From Distichodus sexfasciatus (Eukaryota; Chordata; Actinopteri; Characiformes; Distichodontidae): a stretch of DNA of 64,000 nt. This document shows, one piece after another, positions 34,354 through 45,582 of this stretch. The stretch spans positions 2,260,003-2,324,002 of the forward strand of contig JAVGVS010000001.1 of the NCBI GenBank assembly GCA_032718565.1, written 5' to 3'. The position numbers were made by a program, and so were the translations under genes. The notes below the pieces were generated by a model. That model saw only the letters and a list, made by a program, of their open reading frames with translations. It did not search any database and had not been told where the DNA came from. The stretch's first letter is position 1, and each line of letters starts with the position of its first letter.

Positions 34354-34643
34354 TAGGGCTGGACGATGTGACCCCAAATCAGTATTGCGATTAACTAAAA
34401 AAATTTACCTCGATTTTGATTAATGAAGGATTATTTTGTTTTGGGGTCTCAATTTTTTTTGCCCTCATAGATCACTCACCAATTTTGTACTGGTCAAAGC
34501 TGGAGTACATACAGTACATAACACACATGGGGCAGATGTTAATATAATTTTTTCAAATAACTGAAATAATCCTCGTAGGCAAGATTATGTCGATTGGTGA
34601 TTCCGAAAGTTTCGATTAATTTTCAGTTCATTGCCCAGCCCTA
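34354..34643. mobile_element. hAT-like short MITE, copy 2
   Basis: Ends TAGGGCTGGACGATGTGACC and ...CATTGCCCAGCCCTA. Flanks tcagagag (34346-34353) and ccagagag (34644-34651) match 7/8. Interior shares 'ttacctcgattttgattaa' and 'attttgttttggggtc' with the 18.1-kb copy, and 'ggcaagattatgtcgatt' with the fragment near 46.8 kb. Confidence 0.85.
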
Positions 34644-36040
34644 CCAGAGAGGTCAAGTCATCGATCAATCCCCCAACGGGTGGAAGGTTGCTACACTTGT
34701 TTTAGGGAGAAAAAAAAAACGCAGCGTTATGCGTCTTCAGAATACTTTGAATAATCCATAGCTTACTCGTCGGCCACCTGTCAGATATAGGCTAGACCTG
34801 AGGGCTATTAGAGGCTGGACAAAGGCCGTAATGGCAGCGCTCTTCTGAGAGCTTCTAGATGAAAGGGAAGCAGTTATGTTCCATTGGAGGAAAAGGCACC
34901 CTGCGCAATTACGCCCTGAATGACCGTCATCAAGCAGAGAGCTATTGATTGGCTTCCTCTGCCATTACTCTTCCTAGCATGCTCAAAGCAAAAAAAACAC
35001 CGCATTCTCTCCCTCTCTCCCTCTCTCCCCGGGAGGTTAAGCACGTCTCAGCAAACGTCAGCAACATTGACAATTAGCAACTCCACTAACTTTTTTCAGT
35101 AGTTTTTTCAGTAGCAAAGTTACTTTTAGAATTCTCTAGTCATGTGTCACTAACTTTTTCTTTTATAAACAGTGATATAGAGTGACAAAATGCTGCATTC
35201 TTACACAAGTAAACAAAAACGATCATTCTCTCTTTACAGTGACGTGTATTTTCAAATAGCAGGTGTCTCTGATTGGCGTTGAACCCTCAGAAGTGGCTTC
35301 TGATAGTCTACCATGCCGCTCATTGCATCACAACACATTTTTGGCAGCTGTGAGATGAAGTCGGAGGACGCAGTCCACTTTAGCCAAGTTGGAAGAAAGA
35401 CACTGTGGTTGTGAAAGAGTTTAAATTTGGCAAGCTACCTTTTCTTTGTAATTTCGTTGAAAGGAAAAAGAACGAGAAACAAAGCTGAAGTACCTCTGAA
35501 AATCTGCTGAGTTGTTCCAAAAGATGTTAGCGTGATTTAAGAAGTGGGGCTTTATCAGGGCTGTTTCTGCTGGTTTCCATTCTGTCGTCCCCAATTTCCC
35601 TCTTGAGGGGGCCGTAATGGGGGAGGCTGCACCCTCACTAGCTCTCAGGGGTCACGACCCCCTCGGCCGGCCTGGTTTGGGTCTGATTGCCGCCTGTCTT
35701 TGATCTGTGGGGATAAAGGTGCACTTACCTGTCCTGCTTCAGATCCACACGGGAAGCCGGCATCAATAATTCTGTTTGATCCTGCGCAGGACTACGGGAC
35801 AGAGCCGGGTTTCAGGGGGTTTGGAGCCGCTCCTGCCCTACGAGGGAGTTTACTTAACAGCCAGGTGGACGATCGAAGTCCCGGAAGAGGCAAAATGTTG
35901 TCACGTTGGTATATACTGGAATCACACACGGAGTGTGAACAGTGTGAGCCCAAAAAGCAGGCGAAATTTGATTTCCTCATAAAAACAGAGTGCTGCCACG
36001 CCATATACACTCGCACACTCATTAATTATGCATGCCACTG

Positions 36041-36235
36041 TGTGTGTGTGTGTGTGTGTTGGGGGCAGGTTTATAGGTATTGGTGAAGACCTAATAGGTC
36101 CCTACAGTAGGGCATCTTGGATCTGTTGGATTTTCAGATGCTTTATGAGGACAGCTTTGTGTGTGAAGACTGGACCTCGTGAGACAAATGCTTTTACAAA
36201 TACACACACAAAGTGTGTGTGTGTGTGTGTCTTTT
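36041..36235 (+). repeat. CA-anchored dispersed repeat, copy 6
   Basis: TG run, 'ataggtattggtgaagacct', then 'agactggacctcgtgagac' and a closing 'acacacaaagtgtgtgtgtg' palindrome. Confidence 0.6.
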
Positions 36236-36619
36236 TGTATGTGAGATTGTGTTTCATGTCTCAAGCGTGGATGGGTTTATTGAAGTGTAAAATTACTGGA
36301 AGTTCCACAAAGAATCGTGGTGGTTTTGTCAGGGCTGTGTGTGTGTGTGTTCAGTTCAGGTTGTGTGTGTATCCAGCGCTGTCCGCTCTTTTTGTCATGG
36401 TGTTGTATCTGATGGGGGTCACCGTGGCGATTAGAGCAGTGTTAGCGCAGCACTGCGGCAGCATTAGCCTTAATGATGGTCTCTCTAATAGAGCAGCTCA
36501 TTGTGTTATAATTACAGAGCCAGTGGTGTGGGGCGGAGCGAGCGCAGGACAGGGGAAGGGGCCTTTTGAAGTCTTAGAAATGTCACTCTCCCTTTCTCTC
36601 TCCACACACGCACACATAC

Positions 36620-36722
36620 ACGCGTCCACACAGAAAGACCCCACGGCCGCCCCCCCAGGGATCGAGCCCAGGACCTTCTGGCTGTGAGGCGGCAGCGCTA
36701 ACCACTGTGCCACCGTGACGTC
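36620..36722 (-). mobile_element. Head fragment of the 15.8-kb SINE type
   Basis: The complement reads 'cacggtggcacagtggttag' (A box) and 'ggtcctgggctcgatccc' (B box), matching the tRNA-like head of the SINE at 15790. The body is missing. Confidence 0.75.
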
Positions 36723-36846
36723 CATTAACATACAACAAATGTAATGTCATTTACTTAGAATAGTAATATATTATTCAAAAAATAACAATAAAAGTGGGGC
36801 AGTAAAACTGAATAGAGCAGTGGAAGAGGGCCTTTGTAGTGTCACT

Positions 36847-36848
36847 GT

Positions 36849-36882
<34 letters not shown>
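36847..36882. repeat. (CA)n microsatellite
   Basis: Pure CA run ending in 'cgtgcgcgca'. Confidence 0.95.
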
Positions 36883-36888
<6 letters not shown>

Positions 36889-36954
36889 GCACCTGGTCCG
36901 ACTCTAATCCTACTCGGCTCCTCCTCTACATGTGGTCATAATCAAGCCTCTTTC

Positions 36955-37237
36955 TCTCCTCCTCACTTCACTCCGTCTCCTTTGTCTTCTCTCCTCCTCC
37001 TCCTCCGTTTCTGCCCTTTCCTCTTAGTCCTCCTTTTACTCCACCTCTCCTGCCCGCTCTCCTTAACTTTCTTAATCCCTCTTTTCTCCTCCTGACCACT
37101 TTCCATTTCCCAACCGCACACTTTATATTCAGCACGCCACCATTTCCCCTCACCGAGCTGTGCTCTCCTTGTTTCAATCCCTCTCTCTTTCTTTTGTTGC
37201 TTCCTTGTTTTTTTCTGTTTCTTCCTTAAGGAGTAGT

Positions 37238-37268
<31 letters not shown>

Positions 37269-37710
37269 CCATGTTTCTTCCTTGCAACATCTTCCTTTCT
37301 TTGTTCCCATTGTCCTTTCTCTCTTCATGTTTCTTATTTGCAATGTATTTTTCTTTCTTTCTTTCTTTCTTTCTTTCTCTCATCCTTCCTTCTTTCCTTC
37401 CATCCTCAATGTATTTCTTTCTTTCTTTCGCTGTTCCTTCCGTCCTTTCTTCCCCTTGCTTTCTTTCTTCCATCCTTCCTTTCTCTCTCAACGTATTTCT
37501 TTCTCTTTCTTGCTTTCTTTCATCCTTCCTTCCTTCCTTCCTTCCTTCCTTCCTTCCTTCATGTATTTCTTTATTTCATCCTTCCTTCCTCAGTGTCGTT
37601 CTTTCTTTTTTTCTTTCTTTCTTCCTTCACCTTTCTTCTGTCCTTCTTTCCTTCCTCAATGCATTTTCTTTCTTTCTTTCTTTTTTTCTTTTGTGCTAGT
37701 TGTCTTGCTG
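36955..37710. repeat. Long polypyrimidine tract with (TTTC)n and (TTCC)n arrays
   Basis: About 750 bases almost free of purines on this strand. It includes pure TTTC runs (about 37238-37266 and 37350-37378) and a pure TTCC run (about 37523-37559). Mirror-symmetric polypyrimidine of this length can form H-DNA. The Phe/Leu/Ser frames through it are artefacts. Confidence 0.92.
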
Positions 37711-38087
37711 TGTTTCTTGCCTAATTGCGGCCCCTTTCCCTTCCTCTCCTCCGCACTCTCTCTGCTCTACATCCAGCCCTAACCCGAGGCGTTGTTCTCT
37801 GGTCTGTGAGTACCAGGCTGGAGACTCATCCCGGGTCTAGCTCCAAGCTGATAAAGCCAGCTACCTCTCCCCTCCGCCTTCCATATCCCTGTTCCTCACC
37901 ATCTCGGTCCTCACGTGGCACAGTGTAGATGTGACCGGCACACGGGCGGTCTCTCCGAGGTCTTCCCACCTGATTCCCCCGAGATCAAACCTCCTGTAGC
38001 CGGGGTGGGCATTAATCCAATCTGCCACAACGCTGCCCTCAGCTCCTATTATCATCATTATCCCACAGGCCTCGAGAGCAGCACCCA

Positions 38088-38129
<42 letters not shown>

Positions 38130-38130
38130 T
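38088..38130. repeat. (CT)n-(CA)n compound microsatellite
   Basis: CT run directly joined to a CA run. Confidence 0.95.
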
Positions 38131-38411
38131 TTGTCTCCCTCTCGCTCTCCCTCACAGCCCTCACCCCCGCTACAGCCAAATGGAGGGCAGTAATTACAGG
38201 TATTTTCATTTTCACAAAAGCCAGATCTCTAGCCATTACGGAGCTGCCAGCTTTTGGTAGGAAAGGGCTTTTTGGCTGATCTGAGGCCAGTTTTGTGATT
38301 CCTGTGATTAAGGTGTTTGGGGAAATGGGCAGTGCAAGCCAGTCCTGCAGGAGCTGTAAGCAGAGCCGGCAATAATATGAGAGTGAAACTGCTAGTAGAC
38401 AGTGAGGGCCT

Positions 38412-38413
38412 AC

Positions 38414-38455
<42 letters not shown>
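38412..38455. repeat. (TG)n microsatellite
   Basis: TG run with a single 'ttt' interruption. Confidence 0.95.
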
Positions 38456-38458
<3 letters not shown>

Positions 38459-38829
38459 AAGCCAGCTCTGAGGTCTATTTGGCATGAGTAGAAGGTTTTC
38501 ATTAGACTTATCTCCTGCACACGTCACCTCGTCTCTAACGCAACCCCACTGTAATAATCAGGAATTAAATGCAGCATAATCACGGTAGTGTGATAACACA
38601 GAGAGGGCTTCCAGGACTTTTATTGTGCTTTTAATATCGCTCTCTTCCCTCTGAGATATGCCATCTAAAAATAATACAATCATTTCACTCAGTACTGCTT
38701 TAGAGAAATTTCCTGTGTACTTTATTAGACTTTGGGGCTCACTACCTGTCGCTGGTGATCAGTGTGAGTTTTGTTTTTAGTGTGTACCTCCTAAAACTGT
38801 TTGCGTCAATGTTTGGTAGATTTTCTGTG

Positions 38830-39080
38830 AGAATTGGGCTGTTGAAAATAATGACGTAATCTATGCATCATAATGCAAACGTGGACGATTCTGCATCGAT
38901 GCAGTGGCAGATCATAATCGATTGTCATAATGAAATTCTAGTTATAAAGAACATATCGGTGGCAACTATGATGTATGAACTATGGTCATGCCCAGTCTGC
39001 GTGCAGTATGAAGTAATGTAGAAATATTGATTGTAATCCATCAAGAAATTGCATCGAATCGTTGCCATGATAATCGTAAT
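38830..39080. mobile_element. Degenerate DNA-transposon-like fragment ('gcatcgatgcagtgg')
   Basis: Inverted-looking words 'tctgcatcgatgcag', 'ataatcgattgtcataat' and 'gcatcgaatcgttgccatga' resemble old fish hAT-like MITEs. No target duplication fixed. Confidence 0.35.
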
Positions 39081-39094
39081 CCTAATTTGTGTGT

Positions 39095-39450
39095 TTCTGT
39101 CTCCCTTTGTGCGTATGTGTGTTTCTCTGGCTGTGCATTTAAGATCTAGGCGAAGATCTTGTCTCCTAAAAGGTAGAAAACTTCAAATTCATCAGATTTT
39201 TTGGCTTTGTGAAGAGGTTTTTGTATCTGAGGACTGACAAGGAAACTCACAATGAAACAATGCCTTTTAATGAGAAGTTAAAGCGTTGGAAAACTTAAAG
39301 AGGTAACATTTTTGCTTCTGGTTACTGAGGTTAATGTTAAGGTTGGTGTTATGTGGTGTTATTTATGTCTAACTACTCGTTATGGGAGTCAGAGGAAGTA
39401 CCTCACAGAGGTAGCAAAAAGTAACTGACCATGTAAGTGTGTGTGAGGTG
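39095..39450 (+). repeat. CA-anchored dispersed repeat, copy 7
   Basis: 'tctggttactgaggttaatg', 'gtctaactactcgttatggg' and 'gtacctcacagaggtag'. Colinear with the 18.6-18.85-kb copy. Confidence 0.6.
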
Positions 39451-39534
39451 GTCCGTCTGTGGCACAGATGGGGGTGTGTGTGTGTGTTTTATGCTAATGA
39501 GAGGAGGAACACGGCGTGCTGCAGCGTCTCTGCT

Positions 39535-39830
39535 CTCCTGTTGAATATTCAGCGCTCGCTCGCCTGCTTCCTCTAATTACTAGAGAGCATGCTAATGAAT
39601 TCATCGGAATCAGCCGCTAATTGGCCGTTTGAACAACCCCCGCTCCTCCGGGCCGCGCTCCTCTGCCAATCAGAACGCGGGACGGCTCCGGGTTGCCTGT
39701 CGGTGGCCTTGATGTGTTTGGAGTGTGTTTGGAGTGCGGGTGCGGTTCCTGATGGCCTCACTGCCTCACCTACTTTTCGGGAACGAACGCGCTTCGACGG
39801 GTCGGGAATGTTAAGTCACTGAAGTGTGTG
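39535..39830. promoter_or_regulatory. Unique GC-rich block with TAAT and CCAAT words, candidate regulatory element
   Basis: 'cctctaattactagagagca', 'gctaatgaattcatcggaat', 'gccgctaattggccg' and 'tctgccaatcagaacgcggg' occur within 300 bases and lie outside any repeat. TAATTA-type cores and CCAAT boxes are compatible with an enhancer but not evidence of one. Confidence 0.28.
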
Positions 39831-40319
39831 TTTTTCCACGTGGCGAGACGGCGAGTAAGTGAGCGTTTAAGCCCTGCTCTGTGTGGCTAGCTTCCGATTG
39901 GTGCGTGGCGTTTCCACAACTGGCAGTCATTAAGCTGCTATGGAAACGGCTCTCATTATTTCAGCCCTGCCTCATCGGGAGCAGCGGACACTCGCAAAGG
40001 TCACAGTGTGTCACACACACACACCCGACTGGGGCTAATCTCATTGGAGCTCACAGTCCTGCTGTAATCGGCTCCTCTCTTTGAAGTGTGTGTGTGTGTG
40101 TGATGAAATTTCAGTTTTCTCACTGTTTACTGGGAGCTAAAGGATACAGGTACCAGTTGGTTTGGACTGTGTCTTACCATGGTTTTCAGTCTGGCACATA
40201 TAATCTTTTTTTTTTTTTTAAACATATACTGGCACATATAATCTACTGTCAAGTTTTTGTTAGCAGTTGTGCTATGTATTCTGTGTGTGTGTGTGTGTGT
40301 GTTTTCGTTAAAGTGTAAA

Positions 40320-40452
40320 ACTTGGGCTGCGGTAATTTTGTTTAACTACAGTTGTTGACATAGTTTACAGATCTAAGAACAGTCGTGGACTACAAAGCAC
40401 TGTTCTAAGTCGCTCTGGATAAGAGCGTCTGCTAAATGCTATAAATGTAAAT
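40320..40452 (+). mobile_element. SINE-B-tailed composite, copy 2
   Basis: Ends in 'gtcgctctggataagagcgt' and 'ctgctaaatgctataaatgt', the typical tail. The front matches 28690-28830. Confidence 0.6.
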
Positions 40453-41210
40453 ATGTGTGTGTGTGCGCGTGCGTGTGCTCAGGTGTGTTGTCGGCTGTTT
40501 TTTTTTTCTTTTTTCAATGTATGTGAGAGAGAAAGCGTGTGTATGTAAGTGTGTGTGTGTGCATACAAGCATATGTGTTGTAACATTTGTTAGTAAATGT
40601 GAGTTTTGTTTTGTTTTAAATGTGTTGTGTTTGTTTTTGTAGCCAGGAATGTTTGTATGAGTTTGATGAGTAAGTGTGATGAAAGAGTTTGATGTGTGTG
40701 CGTGCGTGCTTGCGTGTGTGTGTGTGTGCACTTTATGTGTTGGTAAATGTGAGAGTTTGGGTTTTTTGTTTTGTAATGTGTTTGTAATCAGGAGTGTGTT
40801 GAGGGAGCATGTGGTCTTGTGTGTGTGCATGTGTGTTTGTAGTCAGGAGTGTGTTGAGGGAGCATGTGGTCTTGTGTGTGTGTGTGTGTTTGTAGTCAGG
40901 AGTGTGTTGAGGGAGCATGTGGTCTTGTGTGTGTGCATGTGTTTGTAGTCAGGAGTGTGTTGAGGGAGCATGTGGTCTTGTGTGTGTGTTTGTAAGTGTG
41001 AGAGTATGGCTTTTAGTTTGTATTTAGTGTGTGTGTGTGTGTTTGTAAATGTAAGAGTTTTGGTTTGGTTTTGTAGTGTGTGTGTGTGTTTGTAGTCAGG
41101 AGTGTGTCGAGGGAGCATGTGGTCTTGTGTGTGTGTTGTGTGTGTTAAGTGTGAGAGTATGGCTTTTAGTTTGTATTTAGTGTGTGTGTGTGTGTGTGTC
41201 TCAGTGGAAT
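40440..41210. repeat. TG-rich minisatellite with 53-55-bp and 147-bp periods
   Basis: The unit 'ggagtgtgttgagggagcat' starts at 40791, 40846, 40899, 40952 and (variant) 41099, i.e. spacings 55, 53, 53 and 147. Between the last two lies 'agagtatggcttttagtttg', which recurs after 41099 near 41152. TG runs of variable length separate the units. Confidence 0.9.
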
Positions 41211-41404
41211 AGTATGTAATAAATATGGAGAGGCTGCAGTGAGAGCTAATTAAAGCTGACAGACTTTGCACTGGTCTGCAGGTGTCCTATAACGCTGCTC
41301 ATTCTCAAAACACACACACACACACACTTTCAGCTTAGCTATCAATGTCTTAAAAGTCACTGTTCTGTTGTTTATTGGAACCAAATGACTAATATGTGTT
41401 GTTT

Positions 41405-41440
41405 ATCTGTGTGTGTGTTGTGTGTGTGTGTGTGTGTGTG
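41405..41440. repeat. (TG)n microsatellite
   Basis: TG run with one 'tt'. A CA run of opposite sense follows at about 41608-41635. Confidence 0.9.
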
Positions 41441-41836
41441 CGTGTGGCACATCCGTCATATTTCTGACAGCAGTGTGAGATTGAAATGCTCTTGTGTCAT
41501 CTCCTGCTTTCTCCGGGCTCTCTGCTTTAGCTTCAAGATTCATTTGACCGTCCTCACTCACTATATGCTGCTGCACTCAGAACGGTCACCGCGGGCACAC
41601 GCGCAAACATACACACACACACACACACACACACAGGAGAGGGAAAAAAGTGGTTTGAAATAAACAGAGTGAGTCTGTGCTATGTGTCTCTGGGAGGAGC
41701 TGTGCTTAGAGCATAAGGATGCTGAGGGAAGTCATTTTTTGTTCTTGCCTGAGAGAACTTCCGTTACCTTATGCCACACACACACACACACGCAGAGCAT
41801 TCCACTTACAAAGACACAGGAGAGCAGCTTAGATCA

Positions 41837-41850
41837 TGATGATGATGATG

Positions 41851-41896
<46 letters not shown>

Positions 41897-41943
41897 TACA
41901 ATTAAAATTAAAAATTAAAAATTAAAAAAAAATAATAATAATA

Positions 41944-41997
<54 letters not shown>

Positions 41998-41998
41998 C
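41837..41998. repeat. (GAT)n-(AAT)n compound microsatellite
   Basis: GAT repeats, then AAT repeats interrupted by 'taaaaattaaaaattaaa', then AAT repeats again up to 'aatcat'. Confidence 0.95.
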
Positions 41999-42020
41999 AT
42001 AAAGCATCTTCATGCACAAT

Positions 42021-42243
42021 AGAGCAGTTGTAGGTAACGGTTCACCCCATGATCAGAGGGTCGCTGGTTCAAGTCCCAGGCCAGTAAAGGTAGCAGTGGT
42101 GCTCATGAGCAAGGTACCGTCTCTAAGAGCTGCCCATGTCCGCTGCCCACTGCTCCTTCATGAATGGGTTAAATGCAGATGTCACATCTCTGTGGTGTGC
42201 TGTGAGCTGTGGTGTGTTCACAATGACAAATAACCACTCACTC
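42021..42243 (+). mobile_element. SINE-A copy 12
   Basis: Head 'agcagttgtaggtaacggtt', B-box 'tggttcaagtcccag', 'gtgctcatgagcaaggtacc', 'gcccactgctccttcatgaa', tail 'gacaaataaccactcactc'. It starts 20 bases after the AAT array. Confidence 0.88.
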
Positions 42244-42247
42244 AAAA

Positions 42248-42478
42248 ATTGGGGTGTAATGGTTCGATGTCTACTGATATCACAAAAGGCTACAATATGA
42301 TTTCACTGGAATACAGCTCAGAGTTCAGCTCAGTTCATACACTAGTATTAAACATATGTAACACAATCTGTTCTTGCTAATAACAATATATAGTGACATA
42401 ACAATAATTATCATGTCTGGATTGATATGGCCTATCGATTCTGTACTGATGTATCAATGTGGAGCGAGATATCGTGAC
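42248..42478. mobile_element. Candidate hAT-like relic
   Basis: Left 'ggggtgtaatggttcgatg' and right 'agatatcgtgacaccctc' are loosely inverted. It carries 'ctgatgtatcaatg'-type words. Limits and class uncertain. Confidence 0.35.
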
Positions 42479-42548
42479 ACCCTCTACACAAAAGCAGCTC
42501 AAAGAGACACAAAAATGCACAGAAAGGGTAAGTCAGAACACGTAAGCA

Positions 42549-42783
42549 GTTGGTATGAGCGTGTTAGAAGTGTTCATGCTTCGCGGATCAAAAGGTCACG
42601 GTTTGAATCGGACTGGTAAAGTTACCACTGAGGTACTCATGAGCACAGTAACTATCCCCAAGCATTGCTCCCCATGTCAGCTGCCCACAGCTCCTTCAAT
42701 GGGTCAAATGCAGAGGTCACATTTGGTTGTAGGCACTGTGTGTCGTGTTGCAGTGTGTGTTCACAATGACAGTCACTCACACT
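42549..42783 (+). mobile_element. SINE-A copy 13
   Basis: Divergent head 'gttggtatgagcgtgttaga', B-box-like 'acggtttgaatcggactgg', 'taccactgaggtactcatga', tail 'ttcacaatgacagtcactc'. Confidence 0.85.
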
Positions 42784-43019
42784 GTAATTTCAGTGAACAC
42801 TGGTCAAATTAAAAGAGAAAACTTACAATAAACCAACTGGAGGCAGTATTCGTAAGATAACAAAAGAGACTCTTCTACCTAAAAAAACTGAACCAAAAAG
42901 GTCAGCTTTTAAAAGCATGAAACGAGCAGTGTAAAAAGCAGTAGTACAGGAGTGAGGGGAGAGAGAGAGGGGAGTACAGCATGTGGAGAAAGGGGGACTA
43001 GGATGGAATCTGTATACTT

Positions 43020-43600
43020 CGACTAAGAGAGCAGCTAAGTTTAATTACTGTGAGTGTGTGCTGCGGTCGTTAGAGAGCATGTGCATGGTAATAAGCCCAG
43101 TTTGCGTTCTCTGCAGGCCTGCGCCTCTCGTAGAGCCCCAACTCAGACGAGAGGAGCGACGTGAGGAATTTAACACCCCTTAACAATCAGCCGCTCCACT
43201 TGACTCCTCTGTTAGTCAATTTTACAAGATAATTGTGTCAATCCATTAGAGTACGCAGCGCCAGGGCCGATTTAACAAGCCCCTGTATTAAAGAGAACAG
43301 ATCAGAGAGCTCGAGGCCCCAAGCCGCAACGCCACGCCAGATCAGACAGGTAGCTGCCTTTTGACAGTGACACTCAGCAATCTCTGCTTCCTCCCTCCCT
43401 CCTTCTCGTGACAGCCTGTGTAATGGTGTTTGTGCTTTTCTCTAAAAGCCGCTTGACGCTTTCTGCAGCACAGCCTCCCGTGACAAAGCCTTGTTATTGC
43501 TTTTATTTATCCGTTTGCTCAACTTGCTCGGCCTGTGGCCTGACAGCGGCCGCCTCCGGACTCCTGCTCGGCACCCAGAGAACATGTTTTAAAGAGAGAG
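43020..43600. promoter_or_regulatory. Unique block, candidate conserved noncoding element
   Basis: Non-repetitive GC-balanced sequence ('acagcggccgcctccggac', 'tcgaggccccaagccgcaac', 'caagataattgtgtcaatcc') ending in a (GA)n run at 43590-43610. No exon features found. Confidence 0.22.
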
Positions 43601-43656
43601 AGAGAGAGAGAAAAACCTCCCTCTCGTCACCCTTTCATACCTTGGGGTGATGTGCT

Positions 43657-43867
43657 GGGAAGTTGGTAACATAATGGTTAGGTGGAAGATCGCCAGTTTC
43701 AATCTCGGACCGCTAAAGGTACCACTGAGGTGCTCATGAGCAAGGTACCGTCCCCAAGCACTGCTCACCGGGCGGTGCCCATGTGAGCTGCCCACTGCTC
43801 CTTCACGGAGTGGTCAAATGCACAGGACACATTTCTGTCTACAATGACAATTACTTTTTTCACTTTT
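43657..43867 (+). mobile_element. SINE-A copy 14
   Basis: 'gaagttggtaacataatggt' head, 'taccactgaggtgctcatga', 'gcccactgctccttcacgga', tail 'acaatgacaattactttttt'. Confidence 0.85.
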
Positions 43868-43892
43868 CACCTTTTCCCTGCACGTTTGGGGC

Positions 43893-44001
43893 AGTGATGG
43901 TGAATTTGGTGGTCCGCTAGTTAGGATACTGGCCTCTAGACCAAGAGGTCGTGGATCTCTGAGCAAGACTGTTAACCTCAGGCAGATTCTCCTGAAATTG
44001 C
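43893..44001 (+). mobile_element. SINE-B copy, head and partial body
   Basis: 'tggtggtccgctagttagga' head with 'gaccaagaggtcgtgg', then 'gagcaagact' and 'ctcctgaaattgcaatga'. The tail is missing because SINE-A copy 15 begins immediately after. Confidence 0.65.
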
Positions 44002-44005
44002 AATG

Positions 44006-44213
44006 ATAAAGTGACTGATTATTATTTCTTCACAGAACACACCACAACACAGCAGGAGAAGGAGCAGAGGCCATCTGACCTGGGCAGCGGCTAGGGAGCA
44101 TTGCTTGCTGACAATACCTTGCTCATGAGTACCTCAGTGGGTCCAGGATTTGAACAGACAACCTTCTGATCACCGGGGCGAACACCCTAACCGATACACT
44201 CCCAACTGTCCCT
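44006..44213 (-). mobile_element. SINE-A copy 15
   Basis: 'aagtgactgattattatttc' tail, 'gagaaggagcagaggccatc', 'gctcatgagtacctcagtgg', and head complement 'cgatacactcccaactgtcc'. Confidence 0.85.
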
Positions 44214-44599
44214 TCAAAGGTTTTTGTCCACAACTCAAAAGCAGCCTTACAGTCATGTAGCGTCAACATAGCTTTACGGTACTCTGCATACAACCTGAGG
44301 GAGTAGTGGAATGGTATGATGGAGAAATGTTTGTGATTTGAAACCAGCTTTTCCAGATTGTGGTTTATCTTGGGAACCGTAAAACCATCCCAGCGTCTAG
44401 TCTGTAATTGGGAAAACGAAGTCACCTAGAAAAGAATGCCTGATAAAATGCCACAAATGCAGCATAGGCCCACATTGGTCAGTGGTCAGTCTACATATTA
44501 GCCTCGACTGCATTTTACTGGAGAGTAAACAATATTTTCATGTGTCTTTGGCACTGTCCACTTTCTCTGCTGGACAACAATAGGGTCCAGGTGTGAGGT

Positions 44600-44830
44600 C
44601 ATGAGCGCTGAAAGCCACCGCGGCAGGTGTGTGGTGCTGGGGGCTGTACTGGCTGGTGTTAGCAGCGTTTAGCATTCAGGCCACAGAGACGCAGGTTGTA
44701 ATGAGCGAGCCGGACGCAGCTCTGCGCTCGCATGCCAAACAGCCCGATGAAGCTGTTCCTGTCTAATCACATAAATATAGCAATTACATTACGAGAGTGG
44801 CGTGGACAGTCCGGCTAGTTACACTGGAGT
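44600..44830. promoter_or_regulatory. Unique block, candidate conserved noncoding element
   Basis: 'aaagccaccgcggcaggtgt', 'gagcgagccggacgcagctc', 'cacataaatatagcaattac'. No repeat or exon features. Compositional candidate only. Confidence 0.22.
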
Positions 44831-45117
44831 ACGCTGAGAGAGGACTAAATTATTTGTATGTGTTTTTTCAGTGTTAGAGCATTTTCTTTCCTAGTGTTAA
44901 ACAAACTGGGCAAAATGAGTCGTAATTGATGGAACCTGTAGCTACTGAAATAACTTTGTTCTGTTCTGGATTTTCTCTTTCTGTGGTGGTGTGAGGTGTG
45001 AATTATGGCGTTTCTAATTCATATTTCACTATGATGATAAACACAAGGAGGTGTGGAGATGTTTCAGATCTAGACTTTACTTGAGGCAGATTTCAGACCT
45101 CACTTCACAAATGAATT

Positions 45118-45137
45118 AGTGGGGGCAGTTGGTAGTG
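45118..45137 (+). mobile_element. SINE-A head, split from its tail by an insertion
   Basis: Only 'gtgggggcagttggtagtg' of the head is present. SINE-A body and tail resume near 45462, after a different element. Confidence 0.5.
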
Positions 45138-45370
45138 CTGTACTCAAGACCGCTTCCAGACCAGTTTTTAGTTGTCTCAGTCTTGTCTCGAATCAGGCGA
45201 TTTCCTTGGTCTTGTCATGGACTTGGACTCATGATTTTTATTTTGAGACTTACCTCATCTTCATCTCGGTCTCACTGCTCCTGGTCTCTCGGTCTCTATC
45301 TCGTCTCTGCCCTTCAGAGTCTTGGTCTTGTCTCAGTCTTTGGTTTAGATGGTCTTGACCTCAACTCTAT
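45138..45370. mobile_element. Non-autonomous element with 'ctcaagacc' ends inserted in a SINE-A
   Basis: Left 'ctgtactcaagaccgcttcc' and right 'gatggtcttgacctcaact' are inverted relatives. The interior repeats 'ggtctcggtctt'-like words ('tctcagtcttgtctcg', 'ctcggtctcactgctcctgg'), as in a common fish MITE. Target duplication not resolved. Confidence 0.55.
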
Positions 45371-45461
45371 GTTGGCAGCTTAAAAATTTGTTACATGTCT
45401 AGCTGCAGACTAATTCAGTGAAGGCAATTAATTATAATTTCTTGAGCAAATTCATCATCTC

Positions 45462-45582
45462 CCAAGTGCCTCCCTGAGCACACTGCCACTGCTATTCTAC
45501 TGCTCCTTCCGCATGGATGGCCGGGATGCAGAGGTCACATTTGGTGGTGCACTGTGTGCTGTGCTGTAGTGTGTTCACACAG
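45462..45582 (+). mobile_element. SINE-A tail portion after the insertion
   Basis: 'ctgctccttccgcatgg', 'gatgcagaggtcacatttgg' and 'gtgcactgtgtgctgtgctg'. Consistent with the second half of the SINE begun at 45118. Confidence 0.7.

Noticed and set aside
37160..37782. Overlapping Phe/Leu/Ser-rich frames
   Set aside because: They are produced by the polypyrimidine tract, with no start context, domain or splice support.
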